A stretch of DNA of 64,000 nucleotides from contig CP144361.1 in NCBI GenBank assembly GCA_040954445.1, positions 434,001 through 498,000 of the forward strand, read 5' to 3'. The number at the start of each line of letters is the position of its first letter. The first letter of the stretch is position 1. Source of the stretch: Burkholderia sp. (GTDB taxonomy: Bacteria > Pseudomonadota > Gammaproteobacteria > Burkholderiales > Burkholderiaceae). The notes under the pieces are model-generated. The model searched no databases and was not told the origin of the DNA. It was given only the letters and a program-made list of their open reading frames with translations. The position numbers were made by a program, and so were the translations under genes. Positions 29,607-41,114 of this stretch are shown here, one piece after another.

Positions 29607-30989
29607 ATGAATGTGCTGATCGAACTGATAGCGTTTGCAGTGGCGATCGGCGTGCTCGTCGTGGTCCACGAGTATGGACATTACAGCATCGCGCGCCTGT
29701 GCGGCGTGAAGGTGTTGCGCTTCTCGATCGGCTTCGGCGCAGTACTGGTGCGGCACACTAGCCGCCGTACCGGCACCGAATGGACGCTGTCTGCGCTGCC
29801 ACTGGGCGGCTACGTGCAAATGCTCGACAAGCGCGATTCGGGCCCCGATGGCATCGCGCCGACCGACCTGCCCCAGACTTTTAACTGCCAATCGGTGTGG
29901 AAGCGCATCGCGATTGTTGCGGCCGGGCCGATCGCTAACTTCCTGCTCGCGATCCTGCTGTTCTCCATGGTATTCGCCACCGGCGTGACCGAGCCGGCAG
30001 CGGTGGTCGCGGTGCCGACCGCCAACACGGTGGCCTCGCGTGCCGGCTTCGACGGCGGCGAGGCCATCGTCTCGATCCGCGCAGCGCAGGGCAGCTCGAC
30101 CGAGCCGGTGCGTTCCTGGTCGGACTTGCGTTGGAAACTGCTCAGCGCGATCATCGATCATCGCCAGGTGATCCTGGGCGGTCGCACCGGCGGGGAGACC
30201 TATGACTTCCACGTTGACCTGAGCGGCTTCGACCAGTGCTCGACCGACGACTACATGTCGAAGCTCGGCTTTGAGCCGGGCGGCGGGGCGCTGTCGATTT
30301 CGGCGATCACGCCGGGCAGCGCGGCGGAGCAGGCGGGGCTGCGGCCTGGCGATCGCATCGTCGCGTTCGACGGCAAGTCGGTGATCAGCTCGGGACGCTT
30401 TATTGACACCATCAAGTCACATGCAGGCCGTCCGCTCGCGCTACGGATCTCGCGTGGCGGCGTTGAGCGCACGCTGAGTATCTTGCCGCACGCGGAGCGT
30501 GATACTACGCCGACCGCGAACGGCGGGCAAGTGGGCCGGATCGGAGCGGCGCTGTCGATGCACATGCCGACTGTGGACGTTCGCTACAGCCTGCTCGAGA
30601 GCGCCGAGCTGGGCGTACTCCGCACCTGGAGTATTGCGGCATACTCGCTGAAGATGTTCGGGTGGATACTGACTGGGGAAGCGTCGCTGAAGACCCTGTC
30701 GGGGCCGGTGACCATCGCCGACTACGCTGGCAAGAGCGTGAAACTAGGATTGCCAGCCTTCTTGTTGTTTTTGGCGCTAGTCAGTATCAGTTTTGGCGTG
30801 CTAAACTTGCTGCCGATTCCGGTTTTGGATGGCGGGCATTTGTTATACTATTGGATCGAAGCCACGACTGGGAAAGCCGTTTCGGAGCGCTGGGAACTAA
30901 TTCTGCAAAGAATGGGCTTGATCTGCATCGTCGCGCTGTCGGCGATTGCGCTATGCAACGATCTGTCTCGTTTACTTATAGGTCAGTAA
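29607..30989 (+). CDS. rseP: RIP metalloprotease RseP
   Basis: Inner-membrane site-2 protease that cuts anti-sigma factors (RseA) and leftover signal peptides. The 460-residue protein has HEYGH at residues 21-25 in the first membrane segment (HExxH zinc site), a second membrane segment near GPIANFLLAILLFSMVF, PDZ-type domains (ITPGSAAEQAGLRPGDRIV), and the LDG motif in LLPIPVLDGGHLLYY near residue 405. GAGAGGGG precedes the ATG. In Burkholderia it lies between dxr and bamA. Both are absent; an IS30 remnant is upstream and an IS5-family copy starts 29 bases downstream. Confidence 0.96.
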   Translation: MNVLIELIAFAVAIGVLVVVHEYGHYSIARLCGVKVLRFSIGFGAVLVRHTSRRTGTEWTLSALPLGGYVQMLDKRDSGPDGIAPTDLPQTFNCQSVWKRIAIVAAGPIANFLLAILLFSMVFATGVTEPAAVVAVPTANTVASRAGFDGGEAIVSIRAAQGSSTEPVRSWSDLRWKLLSAIIDHRQVILGGRTGGETYDFHVDLSGFDQCSTDDYMSKLGFEPGGGALSISAITPGSAAEQAGLRPGDRIVAFDGKSVISSGRFIDTIKSHAGRPLALRISRGGVERTLSILPHAERDTTPTANGGQVGRIGAALSMHMPTVDVRYSLLESAELGVLRTWSIAAYSLKMFGWILTGEASLKTLSGPVTIADYAGKSVKLGLPAFLLFLALVSISFGVLNLLPIPVLDGGHLLYYWIEATTGKAVSERWELILQRMGLICIVALSAIALCNDLSRLLIGQ

Positions 30990-31017
30990 ATTAGGAAACA
31001 AACGCTTACTTTTTTGG

Positions 31018-31837
31018 GGCGTTGTTGCATAAATCGAGTGTGAGACGCAATAGCATCGACGGGATAATTTCAGGCGATACGAACGGATTGCGGACGAGCG
31101 AGGTCCACCATACGGTTGATGACGCCGACGTGAATGAAGATTTCGGTCGCCTGCGAGGCGATGTGACGCGCCCAGAGACAGTTGCCGGTGAGGGTCTTGA
31201 ACCGATACATCGCATTCTCGGCAAGCGATCGCCGGGGGTAGCCACTGTCTTGCTGCCATTTTCGACGATTGTCACGGGCAATTGCATCAACCGCGCTATT
31301 ACGCCCCGCTGCACCGGGCATATCCGCTGGCCAATGAACGGCGCCCTCGCGTGGCGGAATCGAAGGAATAGCACTGCGTGCAGCAATGGCCGCATGGCAT
31401 GGCTTGGTGTCGTAGGCACTGTCACCGCCGATGACATCGATTTGTTCTTCGCGTGGAATCTGGTCGAGCAACTGAGCCAGCACGTCACCGTCAGCCACAT
31501 TTTAATTCGTCATTAGCGCGGCATGCACTTGACCCATATTCGCGTTGAACGCGAGATGGACTTTACGCCACGTGCACCGCTTCGAGTAGCCGTGCTGGCG
31601 CACTTTCCATTCACCTTCTCCATAAACCTTCAGACCGGTGCTGTCGACAACCAGATGGATCGGTGCATTGTCACGAAGGATCGGCAGTTCGACATCAAGC
31701 GTTTTTGCCAGGCGACAGAGCGTGGTGTAATTCGGCACCGGCAAACTCTGGCAGGCCAGATCACGTAGACTTTGGGTGAAACCTTGCACGCCCTGCAAGG
31801 TTTCACCCAAAGTCTGCGCGATCTGGCCTGCCAGAGC
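31018..31837 (-). mobile_element. IS5-family copy ending in a snap-back palindrome
   Basis: Minus-strand copy with a proper 3' terminus (31018) and a transposase of which the C-terminal 142 codons are open (31070-31498). Near 31788 it turns back: 31789-31837 is the inverted copy of 31741-31787, giving arms of about 43 bp around CGCCC. The 5' third is missing. Confidence 0.85.
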
Positions 31838-31931
31838 ATTATGTATTGTTTTTCTTATGTATGCCCCTCACATGAGGGAGGCTTTCACATTTCAAAATAA
31901 CGAATTGTGGATAAATATGCAACAACGCCAT
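31838..31931. repeat. half IS630-derived palindrome plus bare IS5-family end
   Basis: TATGCCCCTCACATGAGG marks the loop and inner arm; the arm decays outwards to GTGGATAAATATGCAACAACGCC, where the last bases are an IS5-family terminus. No gene. Confidence 0.6.
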
Positions 31932-32152
31932 TTCAACTAGACTATGAGGGAGCAAACTATCTACGAGCATTTGTTCAAAAACGTTGAAGAGGTTTGTGCT
32001 GCTGTCGTCGCCTTCCAAGATCGATGCCATCTCCAATGGCACCTTGAAAAACTGGGTTTCAAATTACCCCTCGCACCCCGTCAGGCAAGCCTCTTGAGGC
32101 TTACGGTTTGATTGAACAAGCGTCTCTAAACAACCAGGTCCACCATACCAGC
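31932..32152 (+). pseudogene. IS3-like transposase C-terminal remnant
   Basis: Translates as NVEEVCAAVVAFQDRCHL then WHLEKLGFKLPLAPRQASL, resembling the C-terminal end of IS3-type OrfB transposases (..RYNxxWRLEKLGFxxPxEAR). A homologous remnant is at 47640-47830 on the minus strand (FVAFQDRYNHEWRFEK). Neither has catalytic residues. Confidence 0.5.
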
Positions 32153-32518
32153 TCTCGTTAGATTTATGCAACCTCGCCTGTTGGCGAGGACTCAGTCGAA
32201 TACGCTCTCGCCGAGGCAGGATCGTCAAGTGTTTGCCTGGGTCAACGGTAAGAACCCGCGGCGGTACGGATTCGACTTTGGGTTTTGGACGCAGCAGATC
32301 GTGCGTGAGCTGATCGAGCAGAAATGCGGTGCACGGTTGAGTCTTGCGCGCGTTAGCACGGTGCTGGCGCGGCTTGGGCTGACGCCGCAGGAGCTGTTTG
32401 CAGCAAACTTATCAGCAGCGCGACTCGGGACAGTCGGTGACGCGCTGGCAGCGCTGGACACCTACCAAGCCATTGCACGTCAGACTAAACAGAAAAAAGT
32501 CGAGATCTACTTCTTTGT
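32153..32518 (+). pseudogene. IS630-family transposase remnant (second type)
   Basis: After a mutated IS5-family end (ATTTATGCAACCTCGCC), the frame to 32518 reads NPRRYGFDFGFWTQQIVREL, LSLARVSTVLARLGLTPQ and QKKVEIYFF, the linker and start of the DDE domain of IS630 transposases, with an internal deletion. It is cut at 32519 by another IS5-family terminus. Confidence 0.65.
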
Positions 32519-32590
32519 GGCGTTGTTGCATAAATCGCCACATGAGGGTCGATTCGCTAATTTCAGAATTATGAATTCTTAGATTAAGAA
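32519..32590. repeat. solo IS5-family terminus and half palindrome
   Basis: GGCGTTGTTGCATAAATC (32519-32536) followed by CACATGAGGGTCGATTCGC..., one arm of an IS630-derived palindrome. The 70 bases to the pyk stop hold nothing recognisable. Confidence 0.6.
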
Positions 32591-32660
32591 CGGCCCTTCT
32601 TTTGGAATCTAAATATTGCCTATATTCCTGACTTATTAGGAATATAAACTTAAAGGTAAA

Positions 32661-34097
<1,437 letters not shown>

Positions 34098-34436
34098 GAA
34101 ACTCCTCTTACTTATAAGTCAGCAATATAGGAGACACTTGAATATACGAAGAAAGACGGTACTAGATTGAAACAAAGTTTGGTTTCGGACAACTGGGTAC
34201 GTACCCGATCGGCAGGCTTTTCGCTACTGCTCAACGGACTGCGCCCAACACCGGTCCGCTTAATATATCTTCAAACAAGCTCAGCAAGATTCAGATCCGA
34301 AGGGATGGTCCGGCAGGAAGTACAAGTTCCGCTTGCCCTTCAGGCTGTCGACGTAGGCACGCACGCTCTCGGTCTCTTGTACGTTGACAATCCCCCCATC
34401 CAGAACCAGATGAATCTATCTGCACCATTCCTTAAT
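34098..34436 (-). pseudogene. IS630-family DDE-domain remnant upstream of pyk
   Basis: About 34270-34410 translates on the minus strand as IHLVLDGGIVNVQETESVR, AYVDSLKGKRNLYFLPDH, then after a frameshift SDLNLAEL. This is the DDE region of IS630 transposases (LVLDGx..VRxYVxSLxGxLxLYFLPxYSPDLNPxEL). The part nearest pyk (34098-34260) has no recognisable gene. Confidence 0.55.
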
Positions 34437-34554
34437 TATTGATCCGAAATTTGTGATCTGGAAATTGGAAATTCGTCTCTTATCTCTCGTTTTTCCATGC
34501 CCATCAAATTAGAGATGATTTTCAAATGTCAAGATCGCAAATTTCGGATCAATA
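34437..34554. repeat. IS630-derived palindromic element, 118 bp
   Basis: The outer 17 bases of both arms (TATTGATCCGAAATTTG) are complementary; the inner arms have diverged more than in other copies. The loop is CTCGTTTTTCCATGCCCATC. It starts and ends with TA. Confidence 0.85.
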
Positions 34555-34948
34555 GTTAAAGATGTCGTTCGCGTTGTGGACGCGACATACCGTGCGGGAG
34601 TTGATCCGGCAGCGATGTGGTTTGATGTTGACGTTACAAGGTATTGGCTTGTATCTCGGCACGCTGGGGCTTCACCCCACAAAAGCCAATGAAGCGGGGG
34701 CCTACAAGCACTGACCGGAAACGGTGCAAGCATGGCTGAACGAGACGTACCCGGAGATTGCGCACCGGGCAAAAGCCGAAGGCGCGGAAATTCAGTGGGG
34801 AGAAGAAATGGGGCTGCGCTCGGATGATATACGAGCGCCGCTCCTACTTACCCAATGGGTAAGGTACCTGATCGGCGCGTAGTGAGTCAACGCGAAGGCC
34901 TCTCGTCGATGTCGTCGGTGACGAACCGTGGCCAGGTGCGCTGAAAAG
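34555..34948 (+). pseudogene. IS630-family transposase remnant
   Basis: Plus-strand sequence equivalent to the element at 27410: SFALWTRHTVRELIRQRCGL, LQGIGLYLGTLGLHPTKANE, a stop, then VQAWLNETYPEIAHRAKAEG. Several stops and shifts. It is cut by the next IS5-family copy. Confidence 0.7.
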
Positions 34949-36076
34949 GGCGTTGTTGCATAAATTGAGCGTGAGGACGCCATGGCATCGACGGGCATAA
35001 TTTCAGGCGATACGAACGGATTGCGGACGAGCGAGGTCCGCCATACGGTTGATGACGCCGACGCGAATGGAGACCTCGGTCGCCTGCGCTTCGATGTGAC
35101 GCGACCAGAGACAGTTGCCGGTGAGGGTCTTGAACCGATACATCGCATTCTCGGCAAGCGATCGCCGGTGGTAGCCACTGTCTTGCTTCCATTCTCGACG
35201 ACCGTCACGGGCAATTGCATCAACCGCGCCATTACGCCACGCCGCACCGGGCATATCCGCTGGCCAATGAACGGCACCCTCGCGTGGCGGAATCGAAGGA
35301 ACAGCACTGCGTGCAGCAATGGCCGCATAGCATGGCTTTGTGTCGTAGGCACCATCACCGCAGATGACATCGATTTGTTCTTCGCGTGGAATCTGGTCGA
35401 GCAACTTGGCCAGAGCGTCACCGTCAGCCACATTCTGATTCGTCATTAGCGCGGCATGCACTTGACCCGTATTCGCGTTGAGCGCGAGATGGACTTTACG
35501 CAACGTGCGCCGCTTCGAGTAGCTATGCTGGCGGGCACCTTCCATTCACCTTCGCCATAGACCTTCAGACCGGTGCTGTCGACCACCAGATGGATCGGTT
35601 CGTTGTCGCGAAGGATCGGCAGTTCGACATCAAGCGTTTTTTCCCGGCGACAGAGCGTGGTGTAATTCGGCACCGGCAAGCTCGGGAAGGCCAAATCGCG
35701 TAGACTTTGGGTGAAACCTTGCAGGGCGCGCAACGTCCGTCCATAGACGGTCTTCACGCCAAGTAATGCCTGAATCAGGCGTATCGCCGCCGTATAGACA
35801 CGGGCGAGCACGTGTGGGTATGGCGTCGGGTATTCTGGCAAGGACGGCTTCATTTATCCATATCGTCACATTCCCCCAGTTGATCAGACTTTCATTATAG
35901 GCCGCCAAATTCCGGACATGGTAGCGTGCCTTCGACTCGCCTTTCTTGTGTATGTCCTTGCGCATTTTCTTGGCAAAATTAGGCAGTTACTCTGGAATCT
36001 GACTTGATAGGGAGCTGGCCCCGCGACCGTGGCGCGTAAACGTCAGTGGATCTCGCTCGATTTATGCAACAATGCC
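34949..36076 (-). mobile_element. IS5-family copy, full length, frameshifted
   Basis: 1,128 bp with both termini (right end CAACAATGCC). The transposase is in three overlapping frames with extra bases near 35780 (GGCGTATCGCCGCC) and 35535 (GCGGGCACC). The 9-bp flanks do not match. Confidence 0.9.
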
Positions 36077-36247
36077 AGTTTGTACATGGAATAGAGAGCG
36101 ACTTGTTGTGCTGATTTTTGGAGACGACGTAGATGGCTGATGACCTCTTTTTAAGATGCACCTTGGTCCGTGTTGGAGCCTGTTTCGTCACGTTCGCCTT
36201 CAGGTTCGCATTGAGCATCTCGTCTGGATTCAGTTCTGGGTATACGA
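36077..36247 (-). pseudogene. IS630-family transposase C-terminal remnant
   Basis: Minus-strand frame reads YPELNPDEMLNANLKANVTK followed by QAPTRTKVHLKK, the third DDE motif and tail of an IS630-type transposase. It is sandwiched between two IS5-family copies. Confidence 0.7.
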
Positions 36248-37365
36248 GGCGTTGTTGCATAAATCGAGCGAGATCCACTGACGTTTACGCGCCACGGTCG
36301 CGGGGCCAGCTCCCTATCAAGTCAGATTCCAGAGTAACTGCCTAATTTTGCCAAGAAAATGCGCAAGGACATACACAAGAAAGGTGAGCCGAAGGCACGC
36401 TACCGTGTCAGGAATTGGGCGGCCTATAATGAAGGCCTGATCAACCGGGGGAACATAACAATATGGATAAATGAAGCCGTCCTTGCCAGAATACCCGATG
36501 CCATACCACACGTGGTCGCCCGTGTCTATACGGCGATACGCTGATTCAGGCATTACTTGGCGTGAAGACCGTCTATCGACTGACGTTGCGCGCCCTGCAA
36601 GGTTTCACCCACAGTCTGCGCGATCTGGCCTTCCCGAGCTTGCCGGTGCCGAATTACACCACGCTCTGTCGCCGGGCAAAAACGCTTGATGTCGAACTGC
36701 CGATCCTTCGTGACAATGAACCGATCCATCTGGTGGTCGACAGCACCGGTCTGAAGGTCTATGGAGCAGGTGAATGGAAGGTGCGCCAGCACGGCTACTC
36801 GAAGCGGCGCACGTTGCGTAAAGTCCATCTCGCGCTCAACGCGAATACGGGTCAAGTGCATGCCGCGCTAATGACGAATCAGAATGTGGCTGACGGTGAC
36901 GCTCTGGCCAAGTTGCTCGACCAGATTCCACGCGAAGAATAAATCGATGTCATCTGCGGTGATGGTGCCTACGACACAAAGCCATGCCATGCGGCCATTG
37001 CTGCACGCAGTGCTATTCCTTCGATTCCGCCACGCGAGGGTGCCGTTCATTGCCAGCGGATATGCCCGGTGCGACGTGGCGTAATGGCGCGGTTGATGCA
37101 ATTGCCCGTGACAGTCGTCGAGAATGGAAGAAAAACGCTGGCTATCACCAGCGATCGCTTGCCGAGAATGCGATGTATCGATTCAAGACGCTCACCGGAA
37201 ACTTTCTCTGGGCGCAGCACATCGACGCGCGGGCGACCGAGGTTGCTGTTCGTTTCAGCGTAATCAACTGTAGGTGGCCTCGCTTGTCCACAATCCGTTC
37301 GTATCGCCTGAAATTATGCCCGTTGATGCCATTGAGTCCTAGCGCTCGCTTTTTGCAATAACGCC
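36248..37365 (+). mobile_element. IS5-family copy, full length, several lesions
   Basis: 1,118 bp with a normal left and a mutated right terminus (TTTTTGCAATAACGCC). A base is lost in ATACCACACG near 36505, an in-frame TAA follows IPREE at 36940, and a base is missing in CATTGCCAGC near 37050. Dead. Confidence 0.9.
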
Positions 37366-37523
37366 TTTTTTACAAAAAAATTGCATAGCCTAAACGGCAG
37401 GGCGCTTCGCGATAAAATGCTGTCCACTCAACGCTCCGCCGTCGGTGCTGCGCTGTGAATTCGCCCGGGGCAGCCCCCCGTCGCCAATCAGGGCGCACCG
37501 GTTTCCATTCATGGAGTACCACA

Positions 37524-38588
37524 ATGCCTCTCGTATCAATGCGTCAATTACTAGACCACGCAGCGGAACATAATTATGGCCTCCCGGCATTCAACGTGAA
37601 CAACCTGGAGCAGGTGCAGGCGATCATGGCGGCGGCCGACGAGGTCAATGCGCCCGTGATCATGCAGGCCTCGGCCGGCGCCAGAAAGTATGCGGGCGAG
37701 GCCTTCTTGCGCCACCTGATCAAATCGGCGGTTGAGTCCTACCCGCACATCCCGGTGGTGATGCACCAGGATCACGGCCAGTCGCCGGCGGTCTGCCTAG
37801 TGGCGATCCGCAGCGGCTTTACCAGTGTGATGATGGATGGCTCGCTGCAGGCCGATGGTAAGACGGTCGCCTCCTACGAATACAACGTGGACATATCGCG
37901 CAAGGTCGTCGAGATAGCACACTCGATCGGCGTGACGGTCGAGGCCGAACTTGGCGTGCTCGGTTCGCTCGAGACCATGAAGGGTGATAAGGAAGACGGC
38001 CACGGTGCCGAGGGTACCATGACGCATGAGCAACTGCTGACCGATCCGGAGCAGGCCGCCGACTTTGTCAAGCAGACCCAGTGTGATGCGCTGGCGATCG
38101 CGATCGGCACCTCGCATGGTGCCTACAAGTTCTCCAAGAAGCCCACCGGAGACATCCTGTCGATCGAGCGTATCAAGGAAATCCACACGCGCATTCCAAA
38201 CACGCATCTGGTGATGCATGGCTCGTCGTCGGTACCGCAGGAGCTGCTGGCGGAAATCCGCGAATTCGGCGGCGATATGAAGGAAACTTACGGCGTACCG
38301 GTCGAGGAGATCCAGGAAGGCATCAAGCACGGCGTGCGCAAGGTCAACATCGACACCGACCTACGCCTGGCGATCACTGGCACAATCCGCCGCTATCTGT
38401 TCGAGAATCCATCGAAGTTCGATCCGCGCGACTATCTGAAACCCGCGCGTGAAGCCGCCAAGAAGGTGTGTATCGCGCGCTACCAGGCCTTTGGCTGCGA
38501 AGGCCAAGCCGGCAAGATCAAGCCAGTTTCGCTCGACCAGATTGCCGAGCGCTACAAGGCCAGTGAACTCGTCCAGCTCGTGCACTAA
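37524..38588 (+). CDS. fba: class II fructose-1,6-bisphosphate aldolase
   Basis: Zinc-dependent cleavage of fructose-1,6-bisphosphate in glycolysis. The 354-residue protein begins [19 protein letters not shown]; zinc and substrate residues lie in [38 protein letters not shown] and [15 protein letters not shown] precedes the ATG by 8 bases; an upstream in-frame ATG at 37455 is unlikely. purC and purE commonly follow in Burkholderia. Here an IS5-family copy follows after 91 non-coding bases, and only the end of purK survives beyond it. Confidence 0.98.
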   Translation: MPLVSMRQLLDHAAEHNYGLPAFNVNNLEQVQAIMAAADEVNAPVIMQASAGARKYAGEAFLRHLIKSAVESYPHIPVVMHQDHGQSPAVCLVAIRSGFTSVMMDGSLQADGKTVASYEYNVDISRKVVEIAHSIGVTVEAELGVLGSLETMKGDKEDGHGAEGTMTHEQLLTDPEQAADFVKQTQCDALAIAIGTSHGAYKFSKKPTGDILSIERIKEIHTRIPNTHLVMHGSSSVPQELLAEIREFGGDMKETYGVPVEEIQEGIKHGVRKVNIDTDLRLAITGTIRRYLFENPSKFDPRDYLKPAREAAKKVCIARYQAFGCEGQAGKIKPVSLDQIAERYKASELVQLVH

Positions 38589-38679
38589 CACATCGGTTTT
38601 CTGCCTGATGTAGTTCTGGGTGGTCTAGGCCAGGAGTCCAGCCGCCGTTCCAGCCTGTCGATTGGGAACGGTGTTGTTA

Positions 38680-39802
38680 GGCGTTGTTGCATAAATCGAG
38701 TGAGATCTGTTGACGTTTACGCGCAACGGTCGCGGGGCCAGCCTCCTATCAAGTCAGATTCCAGAGTAACTGCCTAATTCTTTCAAAGAAAATGCGCAAG
38801 GACATACACAAGAAAGGTGAGCCGAAGGCACGCTACCGTGTCAGAAATTGGGCGGCCTATAATTCAGGCCTGATCAACCGGTGGAACGTGACGATATGGA
38901 TAGATGAGGCCGTCCTTGCCAGAATACCCGACGCCATACCCACACGTGATCGCCCGTGTTTATACGGCGATGCGCTGATTCAGGCATTACTTGGCGTGAA
39001 GACCGTCTCTCGACTGACGTTGCGCGTCCTGCAAGGTTTCACCCAAAGTCTGCGCGATCTGGCCTTCCCGAGCTTGCTGGTGCCGAATTACACCACGCTC
39101 TGTCGCCGGGTAAAAACGCTTGATGTCGAACTGCCGATCCTTCGTGACAGTGAACCGATCCATCTGGTTGTCGACAGCACCGGTCTGAAGGTCTATGGAG
39201 AAGGTGAATGGAAGGTGCGCCAGCACGGCTACTCGAAGCGGCACACGTGGCGTAAACTCTATCTCGCGCTCAATGCGAATACGGGTCAAGTGCATGCCGC
39301 GCTAATGACGAATCAGAATGTGGGTGACGGTGACGCTCTGGCCAAGTTGCTCGACCAGATTCCACGCGAAGAACAAATCGATGTCATCGGCGGTGATGGT
39401 GCCTACGACACCAAGCCATGCCATGCGGCCATTGCTGCACGCAGTGCTATTCCTTCGATTCCGGAACGCGAGGGTGCCGTTCATTGGCCAGCGGATATGC
39501 CCGGTGCGGCGTGGCGTAATGGCTCGGTTGATGCAATTGCCCATGATGGTCGTCGAGAATGGAAGCAAGACAGTGGCCACCACCGGCGCTCGCTTGCCGA
39601 GAATGCAATGTATGGGTTCAAGGCGCTTACCGGCAACTGTCTCTGGGCGCGTCACATCGACGCGCAGGCGACCGAGGTCTCCAGTCGCGTCGGCGTCATC
39701 AACCGTATGGCGGGGACCTCGCTCGTCCGTAATCCGTTCGTATCGCCTGAAATTATGCCCGTCGACGCCATGGCGGCCTCACGCTCGATTTATGCAACAA
39801 CG
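38680..39802 (+). mobile_element. IS5-family copy, nearly intact
   Basis: Normal left terminus at 38680; the right end reads TTTATGCAACAACG and then runs into the purK remnant without a clear final GCC. Its transposase is open over 343 codons (38792-39823). No 9-bp repeat could be matched because the right junction is uncertain. Confidence 0.88.
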
Positions 39803-39823
39803 AACGCCCTTGGCGAGATCTAG
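38792..39823 (+). CDS. IS5-family transposase with altered C-terminus
   Basis: DDE transposase of the IS903-like group. All three catalytic residues are present: [17 protein letters not shown] and the YREK signature HHRRSLAENAMYGFK. The frame is normal until residue 307 (GVINRMA), where two extra Gs shift it; the usual tail [11 protein letters not shown] is replaced by about 35 residues that run past the IS end into the purK remnant. It may retain some activity; this cannot be judged from sequence. Confidence 0.75.
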   Translation: MRKDIHKKGEPKARYRVRNWAAYNSGLINRWNVTIWIDEAVLARIPDAIPTRDRPCLYGDALIQALLGVKTVSRLTLRVLQGFTQSLRDLAFPSLLVPNYTTLCRRVKTLDVELPILRDSEPIHLVVDSTGLKVYGEGEWKVRQHGYSKRHTWRKLYLALNANTGQVHAALMTNQNVGDGDALAKLLDQIPREEQIDVIGGDGAYDTKPCHAAIAARSAIPSIPEREGAVHWPADMPGAAWRNGSVDAIAHDGRREWKQDSGHHRRSLAENAMYGFKALTGNCLWARHIDAQATEVSSRVGVINRMAGTSLVRNPFVSPEIMPVDAMAASRSIYATTNALGEI

Positions 39824-40040
39824 TTTTCCGATATCGCAGGCGAAAGCGAGCTGGTCACGCCGCCCTGGGACTAGATAGCCGCGATGCCGGTCGCCCATCT
39901 GCACCTTTCTGGCAAGGAAGAAGCGCACGTGGCCCGAAAAATGGACCATGTAAATTTTACGTTCGCCACGCTCGACGAAACGCTCGAAGCCGAGAAAGCC
40001 TGCTGCGCATCATCCCGCTCGATTGAGGAGAGCCTGCACA
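39803..40040 (+). pseudogene. purK: PurK (N5-carboxyaminoimidazole ribonucleotide synthase) C-terminal stub
   Basis: About 75 codons reading NALGEI-stop-FSDIAGE, VTPPWD-stop-[25 protein letters not shown] and [10 protein letters not shown] match the PurK C-terminus. Two in-frame TAG codons interrupt it. It lies directly before the Sua5-type gene, the position of purK in Burkholderia (purC-purE-purK-sua5). The ATP-grasp core is gone. PurK works with PurE in de novo purine synthesis, so this locus no longer supports that step. Confidence 0.75.
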
Positions 40041-41099
40041 ATGATGAGCCCAGACGCCCGTTCGACCCTCGACTGGCCGATGCCAAACGAAGCCGCGATC
40101 GAGGAAGCCGCCGCCAAGCTTGCGGTCGGCCAACTGGTCGCGTTCCCGACCGAAACCGTCTACGGTCTCGGTGCCGATGCAGAGAGCCCCGAGGCAGTGG
40201 CGCGGATCTACGCGGCCAAGGGTCGGCCCTTGAATCATCCGGTGATCGTGCACCTGCCGCCCGGTGGCGATCCGGGCTACTGGGTCGAAACGCTGCCGGA
40301 CGATGCGCAAAAACTGATCGACGCGTTCTGGCCAGGGCCGCTCACGCTGATCCTGAAGCGTGCCGTGCATATCTCTGACGCGGTAAGCGGCGGGCAGGAT
40401 TCGGTTGCGCTGCGCCGTCCCTCACATCCGACCGCGCAGCGGCTGCTGGTGGCCTTCAGTACGCTGCGCGGCGGCCACGGCGGCGTGGCTGGTCCCTCGG
40501 CGAATCGCTTCGGCCATATCAGCCCGACCACCGCGCAGCATGTGCGCGACGAGTTCGGCGACAGCGTCTATGTGCTCGATGGCGGCGCAGCCGAAGTCGG
40601 CATCGAATCGACCATCCTTGATCTGTCGCGTGGTTTTCTGGCGCTGCTGCGTCCCGGCCATGTCACGCCGCAGCAGATTGCTGCAGTGCTCGGCACCGTC
40701 CCGCGCCTACCCGATGGCAGCGATGCCACGGTACCACGTGCTTCCGGCACGTTGAAGGCACATTATGCGCCGCGCACGCCGCTGACGCTGCTACCGTTCG
40801 ATCGGCTGGAGTTGCTGCTCGATGCGGCCTCCAAGGCTGGCGAGCCGGTAGCGCTGGTCGCGCGGGCTGCGATGGCGCGCGACTGGGTCGCTGCGATCGG
40901 TGTGCATTTCGTCGCGGTGCCCGAAGATCCCCAGGCCTATGCGCGCGAGTTGTACGGTCTGCTGCGCGCGTTCGACCGCGCTCAGGTCACGCGCATCTTG
41001 ATTGAGCAGTTGCCGGAGACGACCGAATGGATTGCTGTCAATGATCGGCTCTGGCGTGCCGCCGCGGCATTCAAGCAGGGCACCCGACGAGGCCATTGA
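40041..41099 (+). CDS. L-threonylcarbamoyladenylate synthase, Sua5 type
   Basis: Makes threonylcarbamoyl-AMP for the t6A37 modification of ANN-decoding tRNAs. The 352-residue protein from [14 protein letters not shown] has the YrdC/Sua5 core in the first 210 residues ([62 protein letters not shown]) and the extra C-terminal Sua5 domain after the linker [15 protein letters not shown] lies about 10 bases upstream. The frame is intact. It follows the purK stub; downstream is an IS remnant. Confidence 0.95.
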   Translation: MMSPDARSTLDWPMPNEAAIEEAAAKLAVGQLVAFPTETVYGLGADAESPEAVARIYAAKGRPLNHPVIVHLPPGGDPGYWVETLPDDAQKLIDAFWPGPLTLILKRAVHISDAVSGGQDSVALRRPSHPTAQRLLVAFSTLRGGHGGVAGPSANRFGHISPTTAQHVRDEFGDSVYVLDGGAAEVGIESTILDLSRGFLALLRPGHVTPQQIAAVLGTVPRLPDGSDATVPRASGTLKAHYAPRTPLTLLPFDRLELLLDAASKAGEPVALVARAAMARDWVAAIGVHFVAVPEDPQAYARELYGLLRAFDRAQVTRILIEQLPETTEWIAVNDRLWRAAAAFKQGTRRGH

Positions 41100-41114
41100 G
41101 TTTTCGCGTTGGGG

